From NCBI GenBank assembly GCA_934655755.1, contig CAKUHA010000013.1, forward strand, positions 1-41,121: DNA of 41,121 nucleotides, given 5' to 3'. Each line of letters begins with the position of its first letter. Within the stretch, counting starts at the first letter, position 1. Of the stretch, positions 7,942 through 16,690 are shown in pieces. The stretch comes from an uncultured Collinsella sp. Its GTDB lineage: Bacteria > Actinomycetota > Coriobacteriia > Coriobacteriales > Coriobacteriaceae. The position numbers and the translations under genes were made by a program. Below the pieces are notes generated by a model. It ran no database searches and was not told where the DNA came from. It was given only the letters and a program-made list of their open reading frames with translations.

Positions 7942-9132
7942 TCATTGGTCGTGACCGTCCATTTTCCGGGCGATTTTATCCATCTGATCGTTGCTGATCA
8001 TTTTATCCTTTTTGCGTCGAATACGCTGTTCGTGCGCTTTGCAGCAATAGCCATTTTTGTCACGAGCGTTGTTTCGCTCTTTGAACCGGTCTTCGTTCGC
8101 GTCTTCTTGCTTGACGTAGGCCCTCATTCTCTGCTGGCGGATTTTGTACGGTCGTCCGCATTCGCGGCAAGTGTTCCAGGAGAAATGGCTTTCAAGGGTT
8201 TCTAGTAGTTGTATCGCCCAAGCTCTTGTTAGGCTTCCGTAAATCGGGTTTTGGCCGTTTAAATTCCGGTTGACCATTCGACGTAAAGTTTGCTCTTGAA
8301 TGAAGGTATGGGGTTCTGGCTGAGGGTTAATAGCGAGGTCGATGAATGTTGCCATGGCAACTTCTATTGTCTTGAATTGATTGCTCACCCAGATCTTGGT
8401 TCCTTCGTCCATTTCAAATGTTCCGGGTTTGGCTACTGCTAACTGGGGCTCAGACGCATCGACCATCTGGAGCGACATACGTAGCTGTGAAAATCTGTTT
8501 TCAATAATCTCCCTGTTTTGGGAGATGCATACTTGATGCAGAACGTAGTCGTATGCACGGTCACCGTAAGCTGCTTTGCCTGTGAATAGAAGCGTAGCTA
8601 ATTGCATGAATGCCATCGTTGTAACGAGATCGTCCAACAGTATGACCTGTTCCTTCTTGTATCTAATATCTTCGATTAAGTTTGCGACTTCTGTTCCCTG
8701 AGAGTGCCCCTTATCTTTGAAGTTATTAAACAAGGCACACTCGGGGTTTAGGCTGATTTCAGAGCACCTTTCTGATGCATTCAATGCGTCGTACCAAATA
8801 TCTAGACCATCTTGCTCCGGTTTATCGGAGAAGACGTCGTTTGAAGCGAAACGCTTTTCAACACGCTCTGATTGCCCCGCGTATGGGGTGACGGGAAGTC
8901 CGTACCGCTCGACAAATTGAATGATTTTCTTTGGATCCGTCAGATCTACGTCTAAAAGGGTCCCGGTGGAGAAGCCCGAGGGGATGCCGTGGGCCGTCGA
9001 ATGGGGCTTGCAAATGAGCGCGGTGCGTTCCTTCCCGAAGACTTCGATATTTTTTTTGCGACAGGACGGAAGCGTCCAAGGTCTGATTTCTGGTGCCATA
9101 GCTGCTGGTACTTTGATTGCGGGTTGGTTCAT
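7942..9132 (-). CDS. Protein of unknown function with a C-terminal Cys-rich (zinc-finger-like) domain
   Basis: I do not recognise this 396-residue protein. The chosen ATG (9132) has AAGGAG seven bases upstream; the frame extends 16 residues further without a good ribosome site. The protein is soluble and mixed alpha/beta. Near the C-terminus, Thr-Cys-Arg-Glu-Cys-Gly-Arg-Pro-Tyr and, about 35 residues later, Tyr-Cys-Cys-Lys-Ala-His form a likely zinc-binding unit with a basic, helical spacer and tail rich in Arg/Lys, which suggests nucleic-acid contact. It is the leftmost gene of the element, transcribed towards attL and divergent from an HTH gene. It could be a regulator or defence protein; nothing in the sequence decides. 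Confidence 0.75.
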   Translation of the reverse strand: MNQPAIKVPAAMAPEIRPWTLPSCRKKNIEVFGKERTALICKPHSTAHGIPSGFSTGTLLDVDLTDPKKIIQFVERYGLPVTPYAGQSERVEKRFASNDVFSDKPEQDGLDIWYDALNASERCSEISLNPECALFNNFKDKGHSQGTEVANLIEDIRYKKEQVILLDDLVTTMAFMQLATLLFTGKAAYGDRAYDYVLHQVCISQNREIIENRFSQLRMSLQMVDASEPQLAVAKPGTFEMDEGTKIWVSNQFKTIEVAMATFIDLAINPQPEPHTFIQEQTLRRMVNRNLNGQNPIYGSLTRAWAIQLLETLESHFSWNTCRECGRPYKIRQQRMRAYVKQEDANEDRFKERNNARDKNGYCCKAHEQRIRRKKDKMISNDQMDKIARKMDGHDQ

Positions 9133-9180
9133 AACTGTCTCCTTACTAGCCGCAAACGATTCAATTTTCGTTCTATTCAC

Positions 9181-9209
9181 ATCTTATATATGACATCCGT
9201 CGAGGTAAA
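9181..9209 (-). promoter_or_regulatory. Possible promoter of the zinc-finger-like gene
   Basis: On the minus strand TTTACC (9209-9204) and TAAGAT (9186-9181) are 17 bp apart, 48 bases upstream of the chosen ATG, in the divergent intergenic region. Confidence 0.4.
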
Positions 9210-9253
9210 GCTTAGCTTGAATATTGCAAACAGCACAAACGAAAGGAGCTTAT

Positions 9254-9502
9254 ATGAACGACGTGAACGTGAACCAAATGGGTGCGGCAAGGCGTAAGGA
9301 GTGGTGTCGTGCACTAGGCAAGATCCCGCACGCCTATGTCACTGCTCGCGACATTGCAGCGCTTCTCCATGTTTGTAAGACGACGTCAATCGAAGTCCTC
9401 AAGGCTGCTGGCGGGGTCAAGATCGGTCGAGCCTGGCGTGTTGATAAGGCCGATCTGATGGAGTACCTGGCGTCGCTGGAGGGAGACAGCCATGCTCGAT
9501 AA
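9254..9502 (+). CDS. Small helix-turn-helix (excisionase-like) DNA-binding protein
   Basis: An 82-residue protein. The middle part, Val-Thr-Ala-Arg-Asp-Ile-Ala-Ala-Leu-Leu followed by a turn and Ser-Ile-Glu-Val-Leu-Lys, then Lys-Ile-Gly-Arg-Ala-Trp-Arg-Val, follows the winged-helix pattern of MerR/Xis-type HTH_17 domains. AAAGGAG lies seven bases before the ATG. The stop overlaps the next start by 11 bases, so the two are translated together. It could regulate the divergent gene or act as a second directionality factor; the integrase-linked Xis is a separate gene at 25288-25530. Confidence 0.72.
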   Translation: MNDVNVNQMGAARRKEWCRALGKIPHAYVTARDIAALLHVCKTTSIEVLKAAGGVKIGRAWRVDKADLMEYLASLEGDSHAR

Positions 9503-10280
9503 GCCGGTCACCGCATATTTCGACGCCGCGCTGCCCGTTGGCGGTACGCACGGCGTCGCCGCGCACGTCGCCGACGCGTGTGGCGCTGCCGAGCGTACCG
9601 CCAACGGTCCTGCGCTTGTCGATAATGCTGGCTCAGCGTACAAGATGGACTCCATGGATGGTGCCAATGCCCCCACCCCCATCATCCATATCAAGACGAC
9701 TGTCACCCCTGAAGAGTGGTTGTTGCTCTGCAAGAAAGAGGGCTCGAGGAATGAGGGACGTGTGGGGGTGAGGAATACTCCGAAACTGATTGAAGAGGAG
9801 AGCTCTAAAAGACTTGAGAAGATAGCGAGGAACCAAGAAGCAATTGATGACGATTGGTTCGTGAAGGGGAAATGGCTCTGGGTTACCGGCAAGGATCAAG
9901 ATGAAGCTGCAGTTGAAGCGACGTTGAAGGCGATTGCAACGGGATCTGAGTTCGAGTTCGCTTCGGCGAAACAAATGGTGTCAGCCTGGAATAGCGCTGA
10001 TTTGTTTGGAGCCAACAATAAAGATCGAACTCTCGATGCATATCGTTCAGTGCAGAACCTGATTGTTGCCTATATCGGTTATGCGGCAGATAAGTCTGAA
10101 GCGGGGATGTTGTACGAGCTCCTCGATGATCGTCGCTTGAACAAACGAGCAACGATTTTCTCATCAGCTTATTCGGGAAAAGAACTGAGGGGCTATTATT
10201 TACGAATCGGAACGAGGCCAGAGGATGTTGAGAAACTGTTTGATTGTCTTAGAAAGATGGTCTCCTCGACATCTAAATGA
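9492..10280 (+). CDS. DnaC/IstB-like protein lacking a P-loop
   Basis: A 262-residue protein of no certain family. The C-terminal half reads like the AAA+ core of DnaC/IstB proteins: Lys-Trp-Leu-Trp-Val-Thr-Gly at the Walker A strand (around 135-141), a helix, Phe-Glu-Phe-Ala-Ser-Ala, then Gly-Met-Leu-Tyr-Glu-Leu-Leu-Asp-Asp-Arg-Arg and Ala-Thr-Ile-Phe-Ser-Ser, which parallel the sensor-1 region. The Gly-Lys-Thr of Walker A and the Asp-Asp of Walker B are absent. The first 65 residues are low in predicted structure. The start overlaps the upstream HTH gene (ATG within its last codons) and has GGAGGGAG before it. A terminator follows. Whether it binds DNA or a helicase is unknown. Confidence 0.68.
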   Translation: MLDKPVTAYFDAALPVGGTHGVAAHVADACGAAERTANGPALVDNAGSAYKMDSMDGANAPTPIIHIKTTVTPEEWLLLCKKEGSRNEGRVGVRNTPKLIEEESSKRLEKIARNQEAIDDDWFVKGKWLWVTGKDQDEAAVEATLKAIATGSEFEFASAKQMVSAWNSADLFGANNKDRTLDAYRSVQNLIVAYIGYAADKSEAGMLYELLDDRRLNKRATIFSSAYSGKELRGYYLRIGTRPEDVEKLFDCLRKMVSSTSK

Positions 10281-10301
10281 CTGTTAGAGTGCAGCGCATA
10301 T

Positions 10302-10329
10302 AAAAAGCCCGGCGATGTCGGGCTTTTTT
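10302..10329 (+). terminator. Terminator after the DnaC-like gene
   Basis: AAAAAGCCCG, a 7-nt loop, then CGGGCTTTTTT: a GC-rich stem followed by a T run. Confidence 0.85.
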
Positions 10330-10438
10330 GTTGAGTGAGGTCTTCGCTGCTTTGCGAATAGTTCCGTCAATGGCGAGTTGATAGCGGATTTGTGATCTCG
10401 TCCCTTCCCGTAAAGCGACTGTCGGGGTCAATTGTGAT

Positions 10439-10454
10439 GCTAAACTAAATCAAA
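10439..10454 (+). repeat. 16-bp direct repeat, left copy, upstream of hsdR
   Basis: GCTAAACTAAATCAAA recurs with one mismatch at 18256-18271, just outside the silent hsdS cassette, so the two copies bracket the whole RM module. Confidence 0.45.
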
Positions 10455-10502
10455 ATGATGCCCTGAGTTGCCGCCTTTATGCGGCGAGGAGTTTTGAGGC
10501 GT

Positions 10503-12839
10503 ATGAACGAGTCCGACACGCGATTAAAACTAATCGACCCTGCGATTATGAAGTCGTGGGACCGTGACACGCAGGTCTTTACCGAGTACTACTTTACCGA
10601 TGGCGAGATCGTTGTACGCGGGAATATGGTTACCCGTAAGGACAAGAAGAAGGCCGACTATCTTCTCATGTACGCCCCAAACATCCCTATCGCTATCGTC
10701 GAGGCCAAAGACACTGATCACACGGTCGACGCCGGCTTGCAGCAGGGTATGGGATATGCCGAGTCTCTCGATATTCCTTTCGCGTATAGTTCCAATGGTA
10801 GGGGCTTTGTTGAACATGATTTCCTTACCGGCGGGGAACGTTCCCTTACTATGGACGAATTTCCTGCCCCCGAGGAACTCTGGGCGCGCTATTCCAAAGC
10901 CAAGGGGCTTGAGCATCCGCATAGCCAGGAAATTGTGACTGCTCCCTATTACCAGGAGCATGGCGGCAACCGTCCTCGCTACTACCAGTGTATAGCCATC
11001 AACCGTACACTTGAGGCTATCGCTCAGGGCAAAGACCGTATCCTGCTCGTTATGGCCACGGGAACAGGGAAGACGTTTACGGCTTTCCAGATCGTCCATC
11101 GCCTGCGCCAGACCACTGAGGTCCGCAAGGTTCTTTATCTTGCTGATCGCAACATTCTCGTTGACCAGACCATTGATGGTGACTTCAAGCCACTCAAAAA
11201 GGTCACGACGAAGGTTGTGGGGCGAAAACTCGACTCAGCATACGAAGTTTACTTCTCGCTCTACCAACAACTTGTCGGTGAAGGCGGGGAGGAGATATTC
11301 CGCGAGTTCGACCGCGAGTTTTTCGACCTGGTTATCGTGGATGAGTGTCATCGCGGGAGCGCTGCGGAAGATTCTGCGTGGCGCAAAGTGCTTGAGTATT
11401 TCAGCTGTGCGATTCAAATCGGTATGACCGCTACGCCTAAGGAGACCGAAGAGGTTTCCAATATCACCTATTTTGGAGAACCCGTTTACACCTACTCCCT
11501 CAAGCAAGGCATCGAGGATGGCTTCCTTGCCCCATATAAGGTCGTTCGCCCCAAGCTGAACGTCGACGTTTACGGTTATCGCACCGAAGAGGGGACCGTG
11601 GACGATCGCGGCGAGGCTCTGCCGAAGCGTGTTTTCGAGAAGCAAGACTTCGACAGCGAGATTGTCATAAAAGAACGTTGCGAGGAAGTCGCCAAGCGGA
11701 TTACCCAGTTCCTCAAGGAGACCGACCGCTATTCCAAGACCATCGTCTTTTGCGTTGACATCGAGCACGCCGAGAACATGCGACGTGCCCTTGTGAACGA
11801 GAACGCCGATATCGTGAGGGACCATCCTACCTATGTCATGAAGATCACGGGCGACGACAAGGAGGGGAAGGCTCAGCTTGACAATTTCATCGATCCCGAC
11901 GAGAAGTTCCCCACCATCGTCACCACGTCTAAACTCCTTACCACCGGCGTCAATTGCAAGACGTGCAAGGTCGTCGTGCTCGATAACAAGTTCGGCGAGC
12001 ACGGAATGACCGAGTTCAAGCAGATTATCGGCCGCGGAACCCGTATCTGCGAGAGCTATGGGAAGCGCTATTTCACCATCCTCGATTTCCGCGACGCATC
12101 TCGGCTGTTCGCCGACCCCGACTTTGACGGTGAGCCTGTTGTCATATTCGAGCCGGGTCCGAATGACCCCATCGTCGAACCTGACCCAGATAATTCTCCC
12201 GCTGAACCGGATTCTGACCTGCCTCCGGACACGATTGTCGACCCGCCTCTTGATCCACCGGAAAGCCCAGCCTCCCATGTGAAATACCACGTTCACGGTG
12301 CAGACGTCTACGTGGTGTCGGAGATAGTGCAGTACTACTCTTCCGATGGACAGCTCGTGACCGAGAGTCTTAAGGACTACACCCGTAAGAACATCCTCGG
12401 CGAGTACGACACCCTCGACTGTTTCCTGTCGGCTTGGAAGTCGGAGCACAAGAAAAAGGCCATCATCGACGAGCTGCGCACGCGCGGTGTCTTCTTGGAC
12501 GAACTGCGGCGCGAGTCCGGTCAGGAGCAGATGAGCGACTTCGACCTCATCTGCCATATCGCATATGACCAGAAACCCCTTACGCGCGGCGAAAGGGCCA
12601 ATAACGTCAAGAAGAAGGGCGTCCTCTACGAGTACGCCGGCGTGGCGCGCGAGGTCCTAGAGGCCTTACTCGATAAATACGCGACGTCGAACATCCTCGA
12701 CTTGGACGATACGCGTGTCCTCGATCTCGAAGAGTTCCGCCGGTTCGGGAATCCCATGAAGATCGTCGCCGCTTTCGGCGGCAAGCAACAGTACATCCAG
12801 GCGGCCCAGAAGCTCGAAGACGAGCTCTATGTCGCGTAG
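10503..12839 (+). CDS. hsdR: Type I restriction endonuclease subunit R
   Basis: A 778-residue HsdR, short for the family but in line with EcoEI-type subunits. The N-terminal nuclease has Ile-Val-Glu-Ala-Lys-Asp (about 65-70), the ExK part of the PD-ExK site. The SF2 translocase follows: Walker A Ala-Thr-Gly-Thr-Gly-Lys-Thr (near 184-191), Asp-Glu-Cys-His (near 280), and Met-Thr-Ala-Thr-Pro-Lys-Glu. An acidic, proline-rich linker (about 545-593) joins it to the C-terminal HsdM-contacting domain. A second ATG lies 24 bases upstream; 10503 is preferred as the conserved region starts there and GAGG precedes it. First gene of hsdR-hsdM-hsdS; acts with HsdM and HsdS to cut unmodified DNA. Confidence 0.93.
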   Translation: MNESDTRLKLIDPAIMKSWDRDTQVFTEYYFTDGEIVVRGNMVTRKDKKKADYLLMYAPNIPIAIVEAKDTDHTVDAGLQQGMGYAESLDIPFAYSSNGRGFVEHDFLTGGERSLTMDEFPAPEELWARYSKAKGLEHPHSQEIVTAPYYQEHGGNRPRYYQCIAINRTLEAIAQGKDRILLVMATGTGKTFTAFQIVHRLRQTTEVRKVLYLADRNILVDQTIDGDFKPLKKVTTKVVGRKLDSAYEVYFSLYQQLVGEGGEEIFREFDREFFDLVIVDECHRGSAAEDSAWRKVLEYFSCAIQIGMTATPKETEEVSNITYFGEPVYTYSLKQGIEDGFLAPYKVVRPKLNVDVYGYRTEEGTVDDRGEALPKRVFEKQDFDSEIVIKERCEEVAKRITQFLKETDRYSKTIVFCVDIEHAENMRRALVNENADIVRDHPTYVMKITGDDKEGKAQLDNFIDPDEKFPTIVTTSKLLTTGVNCKTCKVVVLDNKFGEHGMTEFKQIIGRGTRICESYGKRYFTILDFRDASRLFADPDFDGEPVVIFEPGPNDPIVEPDPDNSPAEPDSDLPPDTIVDPPLDPPESPASHVKYHVHGADVYVVSEIVQYYSSDGQLVTESLKDYTRKNILGEYDTLDCFLSAWKSEHKKKAIIDELRTRGVFLDELRRESGQEQMSDFDLICHIAYDQKPLTRGERANNVKKKGVLYEYAGVAREVLEALLDKYATSNILDLDDTRVLDLEEFRRFGNPMKIVAAFGGKQQYIQAAQKLEDELYVA

Positions 12840-12858
12840 AGAAAGGCAACGGTAGCAA

Positions 12859-14337
12859 ATGGCACTGGGATCTCTTGTAAAGACCCTGCAAAACATCATG
12901 CGCAAGGACGCCGGCATCAACGGCGACGCTCAGCGCATCGAGCAGATGACCTGGCTCTTTTTCCTTAAGATCTACGATGCTAAGGAGCTGGAGTGGGAGT
13001 TCCACGACGACTCCTACCGTTCCGTCATTCCCGAGCGGTTGCGCTGGCACAGCTGGGCACACGACGCAAAAGACGGCAAGGCGCTTACTGGCGACGAGCT
13101 TCTTGATTTCGTGAACAACGACCTCTTCAAGACCCTCGAAAACCTCGAGCTCGCGCCCGAGGCACCTCTATGCCACGTTGTCGTCAAGGCGGCCTTCACC
13201 GATGCCAACAACTACATGAAGGATGGTATCCTGCTGCGCCAGGTCGTCAACGAGATCGACGGGGCGGTGGACTTCACTGAATACAAGGAGCGCCATGCCT
13301 TCGGTGAGATTTACGAGACCATTCTCAAGGACCTGCAATCTGCAGGAAACGCTGGCGAGTTCTATACGCCGCGCGCTGTGACGGACTTCATGGCCCAGGC
13401 GCTCGCCCCCAAGCTCGGCGAGACCGTGGCTGACTTCGCCTGCGGCACGGGCGGCTTCTTGACGAGCGCCCTCAAGATCCTCGACACCCAGGTGCGGACT
13501 CCGGAAGATCGCGAGCTTTACGCTAGATCGGTTTACGGCATCGAGAAGAAGCAATTGCCCTATCTGTTGTGCGTTACCAACATGCTGTTGCATGACATCG
13601 ACAGCCCTGAGGTCTTCCATGGCAATTCGCTCGAGAAGGATGTCCGTGAGTGGAGGCACAAGTCGGACGGTCAGTTCGACGTGGTTCTCATGAATCCCCC
13701 CTATGGCGGGTCCGAGAGCGCATCGGTACAAAACAACTTCCCCGTCGCGTTGCGCAGTTCCGAAACCGCAGACCTGTTTCTCGGTCTCATCCTCTACCGT
13801 CTAAAGAGGGGCGGCCGCGCCGCCGTCATCATTCCGGACGGCTTCCTCTTCGGCCAGGACGGCGCAAAGACGGAGATAAAGCGCCGGCTGCTTGAGGAGA
13901 TGAATCTGCATACCGTTTTGCGCCTTCCGCAGAGCGTGTTCGCCCCGTACACGAGCATCACCACTAATGTCCTATTCTTCGATAACACAGGTGCCTCGGA
14001 GGGCGTCTGGTTCTACCGTATGGACATGCCCGAGGGCTACAAACACTTTTCCAAGACCAAACCCATCAAGCTTGAGCACTTTGCGCCCGTAAAGGAGTGG
14101 TGGGAGAACCGTCGGGAAATTGAGGAAGACGGCAACTTCAAGTCCAAGTTCTACACGGTTGACGAACTGCGCGAAGGCGGCTTCAACCTCGATTTGTGCG
14201 GCTATCCCCACGAGGAGGAAGAGATTTTACCGCCAGACGAGCTCATCAGGAGCTACAAGGCCGAGCGGGCCAAGCTTGACGCCGAGATCGACCAAAAGCT
14301 CGCCAAGATCTGCGAGATCCTTGGAATCGAGGCGTAA
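12859..14337 (+). CDS. hsdM: Type I DNA adenine methyltransferase subunit M
   Basis: A 492-residue N6-adenine methyltransferase. The N-terminal HsdM domain has Glu-Gln-Met-Thr-Trp-Leu-Phe-Phe-Leu-Lys. Then come Gly-Glu-Phe-Tyr-Thr-Pro-Arg, SAM motif Asp-Phe-Ala-Cys-Gly-Thr-Gly-Gly-Phe (near 192-200) and catalytic Asn-Pro-Pro-Tyr (near 279-282). It forms the M2S core that methylates target sites and, with HsdR, the full restriction complex. It starts 19 bases after hsdR and its stop directly abuts the hsdS ATG, so all three are one operon. All motifs are intact. Confidence 0.95.
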   Translation: MALGSLVKTLQNIMRKDAGINGDAQRIEQMTWLFFLKIYDAKELEWEFHDDSYRSVIPERLRWHSWAHDAKDGKALTGDELLDFVNNDLFKTLENLELAPEAPLCHVVVKAAFTDANNYMKDGILLRQVVNEIDGAVDFTEYKERHAFGEIYETILKDLQSAGNAGEFYTPRAVTDFMAQALAPKLGETVADFACGTGGFLTSALKILDTQVRTPEDRELYARSVYGIEKKQLPYLLCVTNMLLHDIDSPEVFHGNSLEKDVREWRHKSDGQFDVVLMNPPYGGSESASVQNNFPVALRSSETADLFLGLILYRLKRGGRAAVIIPDGFLFGQDGAKTEIKRRLLEEMNLHTVLRLPQSVFAPYTSITTNVLFFDNTGASEGVWFYRMDMPEGYKHFSKTKPIKLEHFAPVKEWWENRREIEEDGNFKSKFYTVDELREGGFNLDLCGYPHEEEEILPPDELIRSYKAERAKLDAEIDQKLAKICEILGIEA

Positions 14338-15909
14338 ATGAAGGCGAAGGACCTCAAGAACTCAATTCTACAGATGGCGGTCGAGGGCAAACTCGTGCCG
14401 CAGGATCCGAGCGATGAGCCGGCAAGTATCCTTCTTGATCGGATCCGTGAGGAGAAGCACAGGCTCATCGCTGAGGGGAAAGCCAAATTCCCCAAAGGCG
14501 GGGAGAGTGTCATCTATATCGGTTCCGATGGCTCCCCCTATGAGAAAAGGGTGGATGCCAAGGGCCACGTGCTGAGCGATAAGTGCATTGCGGATGAGGT
14601 GCCGTTTGAGGAACTGCCCGAGGGGTGGGCTTGGGCTAGGCTCGGTGCCGCCTTTACCATGCAAGCAGGCAAGAATATTAAAACCTCGCTCCTGTCTGAT
14701 AAACAAACGGAAGAAGCTCCGTACCCTTGTTTTGGAGGAAATGGCATTCGCGGTTTTGTTTCTAGGCCCAATGCAAATGGCGATTATCCAATAATCGGTC
14801 GACAGGGGGCTCTTTGTGGAAATATAAAACGAGCAACAGGACAGTTTTACGCTACGGAGCATGCTGTTCTTGTCACATGCTTTTCCAATACGGACACGGC
14901 TTGGGCCTGTTGTTTCCTTGAAGCTCTCAATCTAAATCAATATGCAACTGCCACCGCACAGCCAGGATTGGCTGTATCAAAGATTTCGGATGTATTAACC
15001 CCTGTCCCGCCCCTCGCCGAGCAGCGCCGCATCGTCGAGCGGGTGAATGAGCTCATGCCCCTGGTCGAGGAGTACGGCGGGCTCGAGGACGCCCGCGAGG
15101 CGCTCGACGCCGCGCTGCCCGGCCGCCTGTGGAAGTCGGTGCTGCAGCTGGCGGTGCAGGGAGGGCTGGTGCCGCAGGACCCGACCGACGAGCCCGCCGC
15201 CGTCCTTCTCGAGCGCATCCGAGGACAGCGCCGCCAGCTCGTTGCCGAGAAGAAGATGAAGGCCCCGAAGGGCGGCGAGTCGATCATCTTCGCCGGTTCC
15301 GATGGCCGCCGCTATGAGAAGAGGGTGGACGCAAAGGGCCGCGAGTCCGAGCCTGCCTGCATCGAGGACGAGCTTCCGTTCGAGATACCCGAGGGCTGGG
15401 AGTGGGCGAGGCTCGAAACACTTGGCACCATCATTGGCGGCGGTACTCCTAAAACGGGGGTTTCCGAGTTTTGGTCGGACGAGGCATCTGGTATTCCCTG
15501 GATTACTCCTGCCGACATGGGCGCGCAGCCGAACGTCTTCATATCTGCGGGAAAACGGTTTATCTCGAACGTTGGGCTTGAAAAATCGTCAGCACAATTA
15601 CTGCCCACAGGATCTGTTCTTATGTCAAGTCGTGCGCCTATTGGTTACCTTGGAATTGCGGCTAATCCCATCGCCACAAACCAAGGTTTTAAGTCTGTGG
15701 CGCTTATCGATAACGCAATGAACCGCTGGCTGATATGTGTCTTGGAAGCAATAATGGACTCGATAGCCAAAAGAGCTTCAGGCACAACGTTCAAAGAGAT
15801 ATCAGGGTCTGAATTCGGGAAAACACTGGTCCCTTTACCGCCCGCCGAAGAACAGGCCCGAATTCTCAGCTCCTTCAAAAGGTTATCGATCGCCGTCACC
15901 AATCAATAA
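14338..15909 (+). CDS. hsdS: Type I specificity subunit S (expressed copy of an invertible pair)
   Basis: A 523-residue HsdS with two target-recognition domains (about 102-221 and 360-510), each after a conserved helical repeat block (Val-Pro-Gln-Asp-Pro...Asp-Glu-Pro-Ala...Glu-Lys-Arg-Val-Asp-Ala-Lys-Gly...Glu-Gly-Trp). The target domains are clearly AT-richer than the conserved blocks, a sign of cassette exchange. The ATG directly follows the hsdM stop. The proximal and central conserved blocks have inverted copies in the silent gene at 16724-18253. The 3' end overlaps the convergent recombinase gene by 14 bases. It sets the DNA sequence recognised by both methylation and cleavage. Confidence 0.94.
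   Translation: MKAKDLKNSILQMAVEGKLVPQDPSDEPASILLDRIREEKHRLIAEGKAKFPKGGESVIYIGSDGSPYEKRVDAKGHVLSDKCIADEVPFEELPEGWAWARLGAAFTMQAGKNIKTSLLSDKQTEEAPYPCFGGNGIRGFVSRPNANGDYPIIGRQGALCGNIKRATGQFYATEHAVLVTCFSNTDTAWACCFLEALNLNQYATATAQPGLAVSKISDVLTPVPPLAEQRRIVERVNELMPLVEEYGGLEDAREALDAALPGRLWKSVLQLAVQGGLVPQDPTDEPAAVLLERIRGQRRQLVAEKKMKAPKGGESIIFAGSDGRRYEKRVDAKGRESEPACIEDELPFEIPEGWEWARLETLGTIIGGGTPKTGVSEFWSDEASGIPWITPADMGAQPNVFISAGKRFISNVGLEKSSAQLLPTGSVLMSSRAPIGYLGIAANPIATNQGFKSVALIDNAMNRWLICVLEAIMDSIAKRASGTTFKEISGSEFGKTLVPLPPAEEQARILSSFKRLSIAVTNQ
14523..14642 (+). repeat. Proximal inverted repeat, hsdS arm
   Basis: Complementary in reverse to 18060-18179 over 120 bp without gaps; by hand alignment 103 of 120 bases match. 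The outer 24 bases (14523-14546 and 18156-18179) are identical. Exchange here would swap both target-recognition domains. Confidence 0.85.
15005..15416 (+). repeat. Central inverted repeat, hsdS arm
   Basis: Complementary in reverse to 17235-17646 over 412 bp without gaps; I count 17 mismatches (about 96% identity). The inner 133 bases (15284-15416 and 17235-17367) are identical. Exchange here would swap only the second target-recognition domain. Confidence 0.88.
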
Positions 15910-16690
15910 CCCTATCAACTGCGGCGCGCTGTTCGTTTGCAGTGCGTCGCAGGTAGATTCGTGTCGTCTCAATGCTCTCGTGCCCCATCAAGTCGGCAAG
16001 CAGTGAAATGTCTGGGTTGCGGTCGATGAAGTTCTTCGCGAATAGGTGTCTAAACGAATGTGGGTACACGACGTCTTGGTCGACGCCGTAGCGTAAGGCC
16101 GCTCGTTTCAACCCCATGGATATTCCACGCGAAGTGATCGCGTTGTCGTTTTTGCCTGGAAACAGAAGGCCGTTCATTGAATCGGCTTTCCATGTAATAC
16201 TTTCCTGGCGCAAAGAGTCAGGAATCCAAATTCTCCTGAGCTTTTGGCCTTTTGAAACGATGTCCATATATCCAGCGATTACGTGTTCCACTTTAAACCG
16301 TCTTAGTTCACTTACTCGCGCACCAGTACATCCAAGAAAGCGAACAATGAAATACCAAAACCAGTCACCGTCTTGTTTCAGACCGTTGATTAACTGAACG
16401 TACTGTTCGTTACTGATGACATTGTCGAGAAATGGCTTCTGCTGAATTCGCACCCCTTTGAGCCGGATTCCATCAAAAGCGATGAAATCAAGGTAGGTGT
16501 TAATTGCACCGATGCGGTTGTTGGCTGTTTTCGGAGCGAATGAAGAAACCAGCCACTCTTTATGCGCGAGAAGTGACTGGTTAGTTAGAGACTGAGTTTT
16601 ATCGATAAGCTGACAAATTGCAAAGGAATAAGACTCAACAGTATTCTCCGCATAGTCCTTTTCCTGCAAGTATTGAACGAACGTTTTCAT
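15896..16690 (-). CDS. Tyrosine recombinase of the hsdS inversion system
   Basis: A 264-residue tyrosine recombinase, compact like PsrA/CreX-type enzymes linked to phase-variable type I RM loci. The N-terminal SAM-like core-binding domain spans about 1-85. Catalytic residues are all present: Arg125 (Thr-Gly-Ala-Arg), Lys147, His211 and Arg214 (Pro-His-Ser-Phe-Arg-His), His237 (Leu-Met-Gly-His) and Tyr246. The gene lies between hsdS and the silent hsdS inside the invertible segment, so inversion also flips it. It differs from the element integrase in length and sequence. AGGATG stands before the ATG. The role is inferred from position and family; generic XerC/D-like functions are less likely. 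Confidence 0.88.
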   Translation of the reverse strand: MKTFVQYLQEKDYAENTVESYSFAICQLIDKTQSLTNQSLLAHKEWLVSSFAPKTANNRIGAINTYLDFIAFDGIRLKGVRIQQKPFLDNVISNEQYVQLINGLKQDGDWFWYFIVRFLGCTGARVSELRRFKVEHVIAGYMDIVSKGQKLRRIWIPDSLRQESITWKADSMNGLLFPGKNDNAITSRGISMGLKRAALRYGVDQDVVYPHSFRHLFAKNFIDRNPDISLLADLMGHESIETTRIYLRRTANEQRAAVDRVIDW

